DNA of 64,000 nt from JASHVB01 sp035523995 (GTDB lineage: Bacteria; Pseudomonadota; Alphaproteobacteria; Acetobacterales; Acetobacteraceae): positions 58,808 through 122,807 of the forward strand of contig DATKPQ010000061.1 in the NCBI GenBank assembly GCA_035523995.1, written 5' to 3'. Shown here in pieces: positions 36,502 to 44,170 of this stretch. Both the position numbers and the translations under genes were made by a program. Numbering within the stretch: position 1 is the first letter of the stretch; every line of letters starts with the position of its first letter. Under the pieces are notes generated by a model that did not search any database, was not told the origin of the DNA, and saw only the letters and a list, made by a program, of their open reading frames with translations.

Positions 36502-37143
36502 TCAGCCGTTCCAGAGCGAGCCGCGGATCACACTGCAGAAATTTCCTGGCACGAAATTCGGATCTTTATCGGCCAGGACGTCTGCCTTGACGTTGCCAAA
36601 GGTGGTCTGCGGCTTGTACCTGATGCCGTCATAGAAGGCCTGGATGATGTCTTCCTTGAAGCGGGTGGTGCGCGGATGTGCCTGCACGACCGCCTTGCGC
36701 TGCGCCTCGGAGAATTCGGCATAAGCGATGCCCAGCACGTCCATTTCGACGCCCGAAGTTAGCAACGCAATCACCGGATGCATGTGCTGCGGAATTCCCG
36801 GCGTGGTATGCAATGCGATGGCAGTCCATACGATGTCGATGTCCTGCGGCGAAATGCCGCGGTCGCGCAAGAAGTTGCGGGCGGTGTTTGCGCCGTCCAC
36901 TTCGAAGCGCTCATCTGGGCTGCTGTAACGATTCGTCAACCCCATGTCGTGAAACATTGCGCCGGCGTAGAGCAATTCGGCATCGAATGTCAGATCGCGG
37001 CGGGCCCCGGTCAGCGCGGCCCAATAGAAGACACGACTTGAATGATTGAACAGCAGCGGCGATTCCGTATCGCGCACGATCTCGGTGATCTCGCGCGCAA
37101 GCTTGCTGTCAGGGACTTTGATTCCTGCAAGTTCGATAGCCAT
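36502..37143 (-). CDS. HD-domain protein, cyanamide hydratase-like
   Basis: This 213-residue protein has an HD metal-binding fold: His34 in FNHSSRVFYW, His65-Asp66 in AMFHDMGL and His112/His120/His122 in the ALHTTPGIPQHMHP segment. This arrangement resembles the cyanamide hydratase (Cah/DDI2) group, which hydrates cyanamide to urea, but many relatives are only annotated as HD proteins. The start at 37143 has GGGAGA 7 nt upstream. It immediately precedes the catalase gene. Confidence 0.8.
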   Translation of the reverse strand: MAIELAGIKVPDSKLAREITEIVRDTESPLLFNHSSRVFYWAALTGARRDLTFDAELLYAGAMFHDMGLTNRYSSPDERFEVDGANTARNFLRDRGISPQDIDIVWTAIALHTTPGIPQHMHPVIALLTSGVEMDVLGIAYAEFSEAQRKAVVQAHPRTTRFKEDIIQAFYDGIRYKPQTTFGNVKADVLADKDPNFVPGNFCSVIRGSLWNG

Positions 37144-37524
37144 CCTGATTCTCCCGGCGGGGGCGCGGCGCACAGTCCGCGTGGTGGCGGTGCGGGCCGA
37201 ATGTGGTTCGCACCATCGCCAAATCAGAGTGGGGGGCAATTACTGGTGCGGAAGAGTGACCTATACCTTGGTTTAATAGCTTGTCGACCAAGTCGCATAC
37301 ATGCCTCATACGTGGCGCCGGTGCGCGGAAAGAGGCAAATCCATATCGCATTCCATGGGCCCGGGCCTGACCAGGCTGCAAGGCTGCTTGAGAGCAAGCG
37401 GGATCGCGCTGGGGCTCTGGCCCGGCCGCCGCGCCGCGACCGGCGCGGCCCGATTTTGCTCACCTGGGCGTGATCTGCCGCAAACCTGGTCGGTCCGTTC
37501 CGAAAAGCGAACCGACCGGCCAAA

Positions 37525-38664
37525 TCACCAGCCGCCCAGACGTGGATAAACCTCACGTGCGAACATCCGAATCCCTGCCACCGTCTCCTCGTGCCCCAAA
37601 AACCCTGCCTGGCCCATGATCAGCAGATGCCCGAACCCGCCGACCCGGTCATAGATCTTGCGAATTTGTGCCGCCACCTGATCCGGCGTTCCTGCCATCA
37701 TGATGCCCGCTGCGATCGCGCCCTCCACGGTTGCGCTGCGGCGGAATGCGCTCAGCGGATGCTCCTCTCCGCGCAACATGCGCACGCCGGCATCCACCGG
37801 CACGTACCCGGGCGGCGCCGAAAAATGCAACGGCACCTTGTTCGACGTGATGTACCACAGCAGCTTCTCCGCGCCGGCATGCGCCGCGGCCTCGGTCTCG
37901 CCGACATAGACCAGTGCCGCATAGGCCAGCCGGTCGTTCGGCACGACATCGCCGCGTCCCGCCTCCCGCCATGCCGCGCGGTATGAATCGAAGATCCGCT
38001 TTGTCCCGTCGAATCCGGTCAGGAACGTAGCCTGCACGTAGCCCTTCGAACCCACCCTGGCAGCGCCGCCCGGACTGGTGGTACTGATCCAGATCGGCGG
38101 GTGCGGCAGTTGCCAGGGCCGCGGCCAGATGTTGATCTGACGCGCATGGAAGAAGCGGCCTTCGAAACTCACCGGACCGTCGTGATGCGTCCAGGCCTTC
38201 ACGATCATATCCAGTGCTTCCCACTCCCTCTCATTCATCCGCACCGGATTACTGTTCGCTGGCGAAATCTCATAGGGCACGCCGCGCACGAATCCTGCTT
38301 CGAGACGGCCGCGCGACAGCACGTCGATCATCGCCATCTCTTCCGCCACGCGCACCGGCTGGCGGCGGTTGGCGATCGGGTTGCCGAGAATCAGCAGGCG
38401 TGCCCTGGAACTTTGCCGCGCCAGCGCCGCCAGCATCAGCGGCGCCGCAGGATCGACACAGGTCGCGGTCTGGTGGTGCTCGTTCAGCATGATCTCCATG
38501 CCTTCGTCCTCGGCGAGCAACCACTCGTCGAGATAGCGATGGTAGAGATCGGCGCCAATACGCGGATCGTAGTGCCGGTTGGGCAGCGTGACGCGGATTG
38601 AGTCGTACGTCTCGGCCGGCGGCAGCAGATGATAGGCGGTTTCGCTGAAATGCCAGGCGCGCAT
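37525..38664 (-). CDS. LLM class flavin-dependent monooxygenase-like protein
   Basis: This 379-residue luciferase-like protein has the MRAWHFSETAYHLLP start, EIMLNEHHQTATC, LLILGNPIANRRQPVRVAEE and LSRGRLEAGFVRGVPYE segments of the flavin-dependent branch. It starts 3 nt after the stop of an alpha/beta hydrolase gene, so the two are almost certainly one operon. A monooxygenase plus a hydrolase often open and cleave a carbonyl or lactone substrate; that reading is inferred. Confidence 0.88.
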   Translation of the reverse strand: MRAWHFSETAYHLLPPAETYDSIRVTLPNRHYDPRIGADLYHRYLDEWLLAEDEGMEIMLNEHHQTATCVDPAAPLMLAALARQSSRARLLILGNPIANRRQPVRVAEEMAMIDVLSRGRLEAGFVRGVPYEISPANSNPVRMNEREWEALDMIVKAWTHHDGPVSFEGRFFHARQINIWPRPWQLPHPPIWISTTSPGGAARVGSKGYVQATFLTGFDGTKRIFDSYRAAWREAGRGDVVPNDRLAYAALVYVGETEAAAHAGAEKLLWYITSNKVPLHFSAPPGYVPVDAGVRMLRGEEHPLSAFRRSATVEGAIAAGIMMAGTPDQVAAQIRKIYDRVGGFGHLLIMGQAGFLGHEETVAGIRMFAREVYPRLGGW

Positions 38665-38667
38665 TGG

Positions 38668-39441
38668 TCAGTTCCCTCCGTCCAGGAACGCAAGCACCGT
38701 TTCGGCGAACGCGGTGGATTGCTCCAGTTGCGGCACGTGGCCGGCGGCGGCGATCGTTGTGGTGCCGGCGTTGGGCAGCAGGCGTGCGTAGCCTTCGAGA
38801 TAGTCGGCGGAGACCAGGCCGTCGCTTTGGCCGCGCAGGAACAGACTGGGGCTGGTGATGCGATGCAGGCGGTGGCGCAGCTTGGGATTGTGCATGTACG
38901 GCTCCCAAACCAGCAGCGCGGTGGTTTCGCGGTTGCGCAGCATGGTCGCGAGCTGCGCATCCGACAGTGCGGCAAGGTCAGGACGGTGGCGATCGGGGTC
39001 GTGGTAGAGCAATTTCTCGACGTCGGCGGCGGGCATGGCGAAGATGTCGGGGATGTCCAGCGTGTCGCGTCCGCCGAGTTTCACGCCGACGGGCGCTACG
39101 AAGACGATGCGGCGGAAACGTTCGGGCACCATGCTGGCCAGTTCGGCACCGATCCATCCGCCGAGCGAACATCCGATCAGGTCGAACGGCCCTTCGCCCA
39201 GCGACGCAAGCAATTCCAGATAGAGCAAGGCGATGTCGTCCGGCCGGTCCATCCAGTCGGGCAGGGTGGATTCGCCGAAGCCGGGATGCGACGGCGCGAT
39301 GACGCGACGGTGTTTGCCCAGCAGCGAAACGAACGCGTCTTCGGGGCGGAAGCCGCCGGCGCCATGGAGGAACAGGAGAGGCGGGCCACGGCCGCTCTGG
39401 CAAAGCGCGAGGTCGATTCCGGCCAATGTGATTCGGTCCAT
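38668..39441 (-). CDS. alpha/beta fold hydrolase
   Basis: This 257-residue protein has the alpha/beta hydrolase pattern: oxyanion segment LLFLHGAGG, SHPGFGES, nucleophile elbow GCSLGG (Ser), a late Asp in GQSDGLVSADY and His in AAGHVPQLEQ. The start at 39441 gives MDRITLAGIDLALC and has GGAAGGGAG upstream. It is the first gene of the pair with the LLM enzyme. Confidence 0.9.
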   Translation of the reverse strand: MDRITLAGIDLALCQSGRGPPLLFLHGAGGFRPEDAFVSLLGKHRRVIAPSHPGFGESTLPDWMDRPDDIALLYLELLASLGEGPFDLIGCSLGGWIGAELASMVPERFRRIVFVAPVGVKLGGRDTLDIPDIFAMPAADVEKLLYHDPDRHRPDLAALSDAQLATMLRNRETTALLVWEPYMHNPKLRHRLHRITSPSLFLRGQSDGLVSADYLEGYARLLPNAGTTTIAAAGHVPQLEQSTAFAETVLAFLDGGN

Positions 39442-39618
39442 GGACGTCCGGCTCCCTTCCGGTTGTGGGGAGGGTATGGCGATTGCCGCCGCGGTGAAAG
39501 CCGCCGCGACCGCGTTGATGTTCCGGCAACGGGTCTGCCTTGTGTTGGCGGCCTCGGCTACGGTCGTCATTCAGACCGGGGTCGGCCTGATACCGTGTTG
39601 CCTGGGAATCGAACATCA

Positions 39619-39684
39619 CATTCTCAAATTTCGTAGGTCTGTTCGGCTTCGCATTCTCAAATTTCGCAAGTCTGTTCGGCTTCG
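39619..39684. repeat. 33-bp direct repeat, two units
   Basis: Two adjacent 33-bp units (39619-39651 and 39652-39684), each beginning CATTCTCAAATTTCG and ending GTCTGTTCGGCTTCG, differ at two positions. The AT-rich core stands out from the surrounding GC-rich DNA. Confidence 0.9.
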
Positions 39685-39773
39685 CCGGGACTGCTGTCGC
39701 GATGTCTGAGTCAATAACACGAACCGCGCGCCAAGTCAACTCGTGATGTTGTACCTTCGACGGATCGCGCCTG

Positions 39774-39860
39774 CTTTCATTGCGTGCCGCGTGAGCTGTC
39801 TTCGCCGAGAGACGGTGCGATCGTCCGTTGGCGATTGCTTCGCTTCGCTCGCAATGACAT
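39774..39860. repeat. family A palindromic repeat, copy 5
   Basis: TTTCATTGCGTGCCGCG at the left mirrors GCGATTGCTTCGCTTCGCTC followed by GCAATGACATG at the right, with a diverged centre. Its right edge continues into an 18-bp tandem repeat. Confidence 0.7.
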
Positions 39861-39925
39861 GGGGTCGCGCTATGACATGGGGCCGCGCAATGACATGAGG
39901 CCGCGCGATGATGTGTGGAGCGGCA
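39854..39925. repeat. 18-bp tandem repeat at a family A right edge
   Basis: Three close units beginning ATGACATG (ATGACATGGGGTCGCGCT and two variants) occupy 39854-39871, 39872-39889 and 39890-39907; a fourth, 39908-39925, is diverged. Confidence 0.85.
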
Positions 39926-39938
39926 CCCACCGGTCGGC

Positions 39939-41288
39939 TTACGACGCCCGCCTCCAGGTCGTGCCGCCTGGGCCGTCTTCCAGCACGATCCCCTTTGCCG
40001 CCAGCTCTCCTCGGATCGCATCGGCGCGAGCGAAGTCGCGCGCCTTGCGCGCCGCGACACGCGCGGCGATCGCAGCCTCGATCTCCGCCGCGTCGTCGAT
40101 GCCGCCACGGAACCAGGCCGCCGGATCGGCGCCCAGCAGGCCCAGGGCGCCACCGGCCGACCGCAATCCCCGCGCGGCTTCGAAATCGCCGGCCAGCGCC
40201 TGGTCCGCCAAGGCGTGCATCTCCGACAGCGCCAGTGGCGTGTTCAGGTCGTCGCACAGCGCCTCGGTCACCGCTTCCGGTACGTCTGCGCCGTCCAGCG
40301 CGGGATAGCGTTCCAGCGCACGGTAGAAACGGTCCAGTTCGCGCCGTGCCTCGGCGATCGCCGCGTCGTTGAAATCCGGGGTGGACCGGTAATGCGTGCG
40401 CATCAGCAGCAGCCGGATCACCTCGCCCGGCGCGCGCTTCAACGCATCGCGCAGGGTGGTGAAATTGCCGAGGCTCTTCGACATTTTTTCGCCGTTCACC
40501 AGCAACATGCCGGTGTGCACCCAGTAGCGGGCGAAATGGCTGCCGGGGAAGGCGCAGCAGCTCTGCGCCGACTCGTTCTCGTGGTGCGGAAAGAGCAAGT
40601 CGGTGCCGCCGCCGTGGATGTCGAACGTTTCGCCCAGGTACTTCCAGGACATCGCACTGCACTCGATGTGCCAGCCGGGGCGGCCGCGGCCCCATGGGGA
40701 CTGCCAGCCGGGCAGGTCGGGCGGGGATGGCTTCCACAACACGAAATCGCCGGGGTCGCGCTTGTATGGCGCCACTTCCACGCGCGCGCCGGCCAGCAAT
40801 TCCTCGGGGCTGCGGCCGGACAGGCGGCCGTAGGCGGGATAGGTGTGCACCGCGAACAAGACGTGGCCCTCCGCGGCATAGGCGTGGCCCGACGAGATCA
40901 GGCGCTCGATCATGCCGATCATCTCGGGGATGTGGTCCGTGGCGCGCGGCTCCACGTCCGGGGGGCGCGAGCCCAGCGCCGCCATGTCCTTGTGGTAGTC
41001 GGCGATGGTGCGGGCGGTGAGCGCGCCGATCGGCTCGCCCAGTTCGGCGGCGCGGGCGTTGATCTTGTCCTCGACGTCGGTGATGTTCCGCACATAGGTC
41101 AGGCGCGGATACAGCCGCCGCAGCAGGCGGGCCAGCACGTCGTAGACCACCTCGGGCCGCGCGTTGCCGACATGCACCAGGTCGTAGACGGTGGCGCCAC
41201 ACACATACATCCGCACATGCTGGGGATCGAGCGGCTCGAAGCGCTCCTTCCGTCGGGTGAGGCTGTTGTGCAGGGTCAGCGTGGGCAT
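39939..41288 (-). CDS. cysS: cysteinyl-tRNA synthetase
   Basis: This 449-residue class I synthetase charges tRNA-Cys. The zinc-binding Cys30 is in MYVCGATVYD, followed by the HIGH-equivalent HVGN at 39-42; later come HIECSAM, FPHHENE and the KMSKS loop in GEKMSKSLGNF. The C-terminal helical domain ends in a short DALR-like region. The length is close to the E. coli enzyme (461). The start at 41288 gives MPTLTLHNSLTRRKE, the usual N-terminus. Confidence 0.97.
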   Translation of the reverse strand: MPTLTLHNSLTRRKERFEPLDPQHVRMYVCGATVYDLVHVGNARPEVVYDVLARLLRRLYPRLTYVRNITDVEDKINARAAELGEPIGALTARTIADYHKDMAALGSRPPDVEPRATDHIPEMIGMIERLISSGHAYAAEGHVLFAVHTYPAYGRLSGRSPEELLAGARVEVAPYKRDPGDFVLWKPSPPDLPGWQSPWGRGRPGWHIECSAMSWKYLGETFDIHGGGTDLLFPHHENESAQSCCAFPGSHFARYWVHTGMLLVNGEKMSKSLGNFTTLRDALKRAPGEVIRLLLMRTHYRSTPDFNDAAIAEARRELDRFYRALERYPALDGADVPEAVTEALCDDLNTPLALSEMHALADQALAGDFEAARGLRSAGGALGLLGADPAAWFRGGIDDAAEIEAAIAARVAARKARDFARADAIRGELAAKGIVLEDGPGGTTWRRAS

Positions 41289-41387
41289 GGCGGTTCCTTC
41301 GCGAGGGGCGCTTTTTCGGGCAATCGCCGGGGCAAATCAATGCGCGGTGCATTGACTTTGGCCTGTGCTCCGGGCTACGCGGTAAGA

Positions 41388-41407
41388 GCGAATTAAGAAT
41401 TATTCGC
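41388..41407. promoter_or_regulatory. palindrome upstream of the Nramp gene
   Basis: GCGAAT-N8-ATTCGC, with an AT-rich spacer (TAAGAATT), lies 38 nt before the Nramp start codon in the cysS-Nramp divergent gap. A TTGACT at 41352-41357 could be a -35 element. It is a candidate operator, for example for a metal-responsive regulator, but no known box is matched. Confidence 0.4.
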
Positions 41408-41445
41408 AACCCTGCCCGCCGGGCCGGAAGGAAGGATCGTCGGTC

Positions 41446-42708
41446 ATGTCGGGCGAGCAAGTCGGTATCGCGGGCGGGGCAGGTTGGGGCGCGCGCGCGG
41501 CGCGGTTCCTCGCCGTGTTCGGCCCGGGCGTGGTGGTGATGCTGGCCGACACCGATGTCGGCAGCGTGATCACCGCCGGCCAGAGCGGCGTGCAATGGGG
41601 CTACCGGCTGCTGCTGTTGCAGCTCGTGCTGGTGCCAATTCTCTACATGGTGCAGGAACTGACCGTCCGGCTGGGCATCGTCACCGGCCGCGGGCATGGC
41701 GAGCTGATCCGTGACACGTTCGGCCCGGTCTGGGCCTGGGTGTCGGCGGCGGGGCTCGGGGTTGCGACCGTCGGCGCACTGCTGACCGAATTCTCGGGCG
41801 TCGCCGGGGTGGGCGAGCTGTACGGCGTGCCCCGCTTCGCCACGCTGCCGATCGCGGCGGTGGCGCTGCTGGCGGTGGTGATCACTGGGTCCTACCGGCG
41901 GGTGGAGCGGGTGGCGATCGCCGTCGGATTGTTCGAGCTGGCGTTCTTCTTCGTCGCCTTTGCGGCACATCCGGATCCGCACGCGCTGCTGGCCGGGTCG
42001 TTCACCATTCCGTACCGCAACGCGGATTACCTGTACCTGGCGGCGGCCAATATCGGCGCCGTGATCATGCCCTGGATGATCTTCTACCAGCAGTCGGCGG
42101 TGGCGGATAAGCGGCTGCGGTTGGAGCATATGACCGCTGCCCGATGGGATACCGCGATCGGGGCGGTGATCACCCAGCTTGTGATGGCTGCCGTGCTGAT
42201 CGCCTGCGCTGCCACGATCGGGCGCGACCATCCGGACGCGTCGCTGCAATCGGTCGGCGACATGAGCCAGGCACTGACGCCGTTCCTGGGGGTTGCGATG
42301 GGCAACCTGGTGTTCGGGCTGGGCGTGCTGGGCGCGGGGATGGTGGCGGCGATCGTGTGCTCTTTGGCCTTCGCCTGGGGGCTGGGCGAGGTGACCGGCT
42401 ATCGGCGGTCGCTGGAATACCGGCCGCTGGAGGCTCGGTGGTTCTACGGGGTGTACGCCGCGTGCGTGGTGGCGGGCGCGGTGGCGGTGGCGCTGTGGCC
42501 GAACCTGGTGTCGCTGAACGTCGGCGTACAGGTGATGAACGCGCTGCTGCTGCCGCTGGTGCTGGGGTTCCTGATCGCCCTGTCGGTGCGGGCGCTGCCG
42601 CGGACGTACCGGCTGCGGGGCGGGTATTTCTGGCTGGTGGTTGGGGTGTCCGTGGTCACCTGCGCCCTGGGCGTCTTCGGGGGTCTGCAAGGCGCAGGAT
42701 TGTTCTGA
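41446..42708 (+). CDS. Nramp family transporter with altered metal-site motifs
   Basis: This 420-residue membrane protein has about 11 hydrophobic segments in an Nramp (MntH-like) arrangement. The TM1 metal motif that is DPGN in canonical members reads DVGS here (LADTDVGSVITAGQSG). The TM6 motif MPH reads MPW (AVIMPWMIFYQQ). So the Asp and Met are kept while the Asn and His are replaced. Such changes occur in outlying Nramp-related groups with different ion selectivity, so manganese or iron transport should not be assumed. The start at 41446 has GGAAGGAAGGA upstream. It is divergent from cysS. Confidence 0.85.
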   Translation: MSGEQVGIAGGAGWGARAARFLAVFGPGVVVMLADTDVGSVITAGQSGVQWGYRLLLLQLVLVPILYMVQELTVRLGIVTGRGHGELIRDTFGPVWAWVSAAGLGVATVGALLTEFSGVAGVGELYGVPRFATLPIAAVALLAVVITGSYRRVERVAIAVGLFELAFFFVAFAAHPDPHALLAGSFTIPYRNADYLYLAAANIGAVIMPWMIFYQQSAVADKRLRLEHMTAARWDTAIGAVITQLVMAAVLIACAATIGRDHPDASLQSVGDMSQALTPFLGVAMGNLVFGLGVLGAGMVAAIVCSLAFAWGLGEVTGYRRSLEYRPLEARWFYGVYAACVVAGAVAVALWPNLVSLNVGVQVMNALLLPLVLGFLIALSVRALPRTYRLRGGYFWLVVGVSVVTCALGVFGGLQGAGLF

Positions 42709-42784
42709 CGGGCGTGGCACCGGGGGGCGCGGGCCGGCGAACGATGCCGGGTGTCGGACGGGCTCGCCGGGGGCGATGCGCGGG

Positions 42785-42875
42785 TGCGTCTCGTGCTCGT
42801 CTCGTTTGGATTGATATGAGATTCCATGACGCGTTGCGAGATGCGCGTGTGATGCGTCTCGCGATCGTCTCGTTT
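42785..42875. repeat. pair of 23-bp direct repeats
   Basis: TGCGTCTCGTGCTCGTCTCG at 42785 and TGCGTCTCGCGATCGTCTCG at 42853, each followed by TTT, match at 21 of 23 positions and are 68 bp apart. Confidence 0.7.
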
Positions 42876-43103
42876 CGTTTCCTGTGAGACAGCGTGCGTT
42901 CGGGAGCCTTGCTGGTTTCGTGGTTCTCGGTGGCGGTTCGTTCTGCCTCCGTGTTACGATGCTAAAATTATTGCGGGCAGGAAGGAGTGCCGGGGGCCTC
43001 CTGCGGTATTCGCGCGGTGATGAGAATCGGGGACATGCGATCCGGCACACGCGCATTGCGGCGGGCCGTGCGGTGCGCGTTGCCGCAGTGCGAATCGGTA
43101 TGG

Positions 43104-43128
43104 CGGGGCCGGACATGCTCCGGCCCCG
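43104..43128 (-). terminator. 10-bp hairpin after the hypothetical gene
   Basis: CGGGGCCGGA at 43104-43113 and TCCGGCCCCG at 43119-43128 form a perfect 10-bp stem with a 5-nt loop. It lies 32 nt beyond the stop of the minus-strand hypothetical gene. There is no T-run in that direction. Confidence 0.5.
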
Positions 43129-43160
43129 TTGGTCAGGCTTTGCGTGGGTGTGTGGTGCGG

Positions 43161-44000
43161 TCAGGGCGGGCCGGTGGCTGCCGCCGCGACCGCCATGTCG
43201 GGGGCCGGCGATGCGCTGAACGGATCGGCCAGCCAGTGCTCGCCGAGGAAGACATCCAGGATCTGCCGGAGTTCGTCGCGCGTCTGCACCGGGCGGCCCA
43301 GTTCGGGCTTGTGGTCAAGTTCGACTGCGCCGAAGCGCTTCTCGCACCTGCGGATCTCGCTGAAGTATTTGTTGAAACTGCCGCCATAGCGGCGGAACAA
43401 CGAGAACAGCTCGGTGCCGAAGGGGGCGGCGCAGAGGAAAGGCGCGATGCCGAAATCGAGGCAGATCCCGACGAGGGTGCGGCCTATGGGCCGATCGCGG
43501 ACCTCGGCTTCCACCTGGCGCATGGAGGGCAGGTTGTCGAGCGTTAGTTCTTCTTGCGAGCCGGTGCGGCGGCAGGGCCGGCGCGCGGCAGTTTGTCGCG
43601 GTGACGCGGCGGCTGGGGTGGCGGCGGCCGGCGGGGTTGGCGGATCTGCGGGGCGCGTGGCGCGATCGCGCTGCGCCGGGACGACGAGGTCCCGGCCGGA
43701 CCTGGCGCGTTCCAGCAGCATGCGTTCCAGCGCGACGGCGCGCATGATGCCTCGATACACATGGGCGAGGATGGTCGAAATCCGCGCCGTGCCGAAGAAC
43801 TGCGCGATGGTGGAAAAGCCGCCGCGGAAAGCGCGGTGTTCGAACATCTCGGCGAGGCGGCGGCCGTGCGCGGCGATGATGGACAGGATGCAGAGAAGGT
43901 GCGCAATGCGCTCGGGCATGGGTTGGGCGTCGCGATCCTGTTGGGGATCGGGCTGGGTAGCAGGGCCGTCGGTATGATTGCTCTCAGTCTCTATCATCAT
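43161..44000 (-). CDS. hypothetical protein with candidate leaderless promoter
   Basis: I do not recognise this 279-residue protein. It has an acidic, Gln/Asp-rich start, a helical region (ERIAHLLCILSIIAAHGRRLAEMFEHRAF), a Pro/Ala-rich linker around residues 115-145, then a second helical domain (LPSMRQVEAEVRDRPIGRTLVGICLDFGIAPFLC) and an Ala-rich tail. No signal peptide or transporter pattern is evident. The start at 44000 is favoured because a good promoter ends right at it: TTGACC at 44031-44036 and TATACT at 44007-44012 on the minus strand, leaving no room for a leader. A longer frame to 44036 would overlap the promoter. Confidence 0.65.
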   Translation of the reverse strand: MMIETESNHTDGPATQPDPQQDRDAQPMPERIAHLLCILSIIAAHGRRLAEMFEHRAFRGGFSTIAQFFGTARISTILAHVYRGIMRAVALERMLLERARSGRDLVVPAQRDRATRPADPPTPPAAATPAAASPRQTAARRPCRRTGSQEELTLDNLPSMRQVEAEVRDRPIGRTLVGICLDFGIAPFLCAAPFGTELFSLFRRYGGSFNKYFSEIRRCEKRFGAVELDHKPELGRPVQTRDELRQILDVFLGEHWLADPFSASPAPDMAVAAAATGPP

Positions 44001-44006
44001 TTTGGT

Positions 44007-44036
44007 AGTATAAATGACTGTACGGTGCGGGGTCAA
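44007..44036 (-). promoter_or_regulatory. sigma70-like promoter, TTGACC-18-TATACT
   Basis: On the minus strand, TTGACC (44031-44036) and TATACT (44007-44012) are separated by 18 nt. Transcription would be expected to start at about 44000, the first base of the ATG, implying a leaderless message. Confidence 0.6.
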
Positions 44037-44170
44037 GGACTATTTTCAGGAAGTGCGGTGGCCTGGATCGGTCCGGCCGGGGGCCCGATTGCTCTCATCC
44101 CCGGTGGTCGGGTTGATCGGGCGGAGGATCGAGCGCGTGCGCTGTCCGGTCATTGCGTTGGCACGCACGG

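Larger units (their letters stand above)
39442..39938. other. 497-nt stretch with direct and palindromic repeats
   Basis: No gene is convincing. It contains a 33-bp tandem duplication at 39619-39684, a family A element at 39774-39860 and an 18-bp tandem repeat at 39854-39925 that runs up to the cysS stop. A long minus-strand open frame crossing this region and cysS is a by-product of GC-rich sequence. Confidence 0.7.
42709..43160. other. 452-nt stretch after the Nramp gene
   Basis: No gene seen. It contains two copies of a 23-bp word (TGCGTCTCG..C..TCGTCTCGTTT-like) at 42785-42807 and 42853-42875, 68 bp apart, and a hairpin at 43104-43128. Confidence 0.6.

Noticed and set aside
39854..39925. 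Possible CRISPR-like array
   Set aside because: The units are 18 bp and directly adjacent, with no spacers; this is a tandem repeat.
39736..43116. A 1126-residue minus-strand open frame
   Set aside because: It crosses cysS and the Nramp gene in other frames, has Arg/Pro/His-rich composition and contains repeat-coded runs. It is a GC-rich shadow frame.
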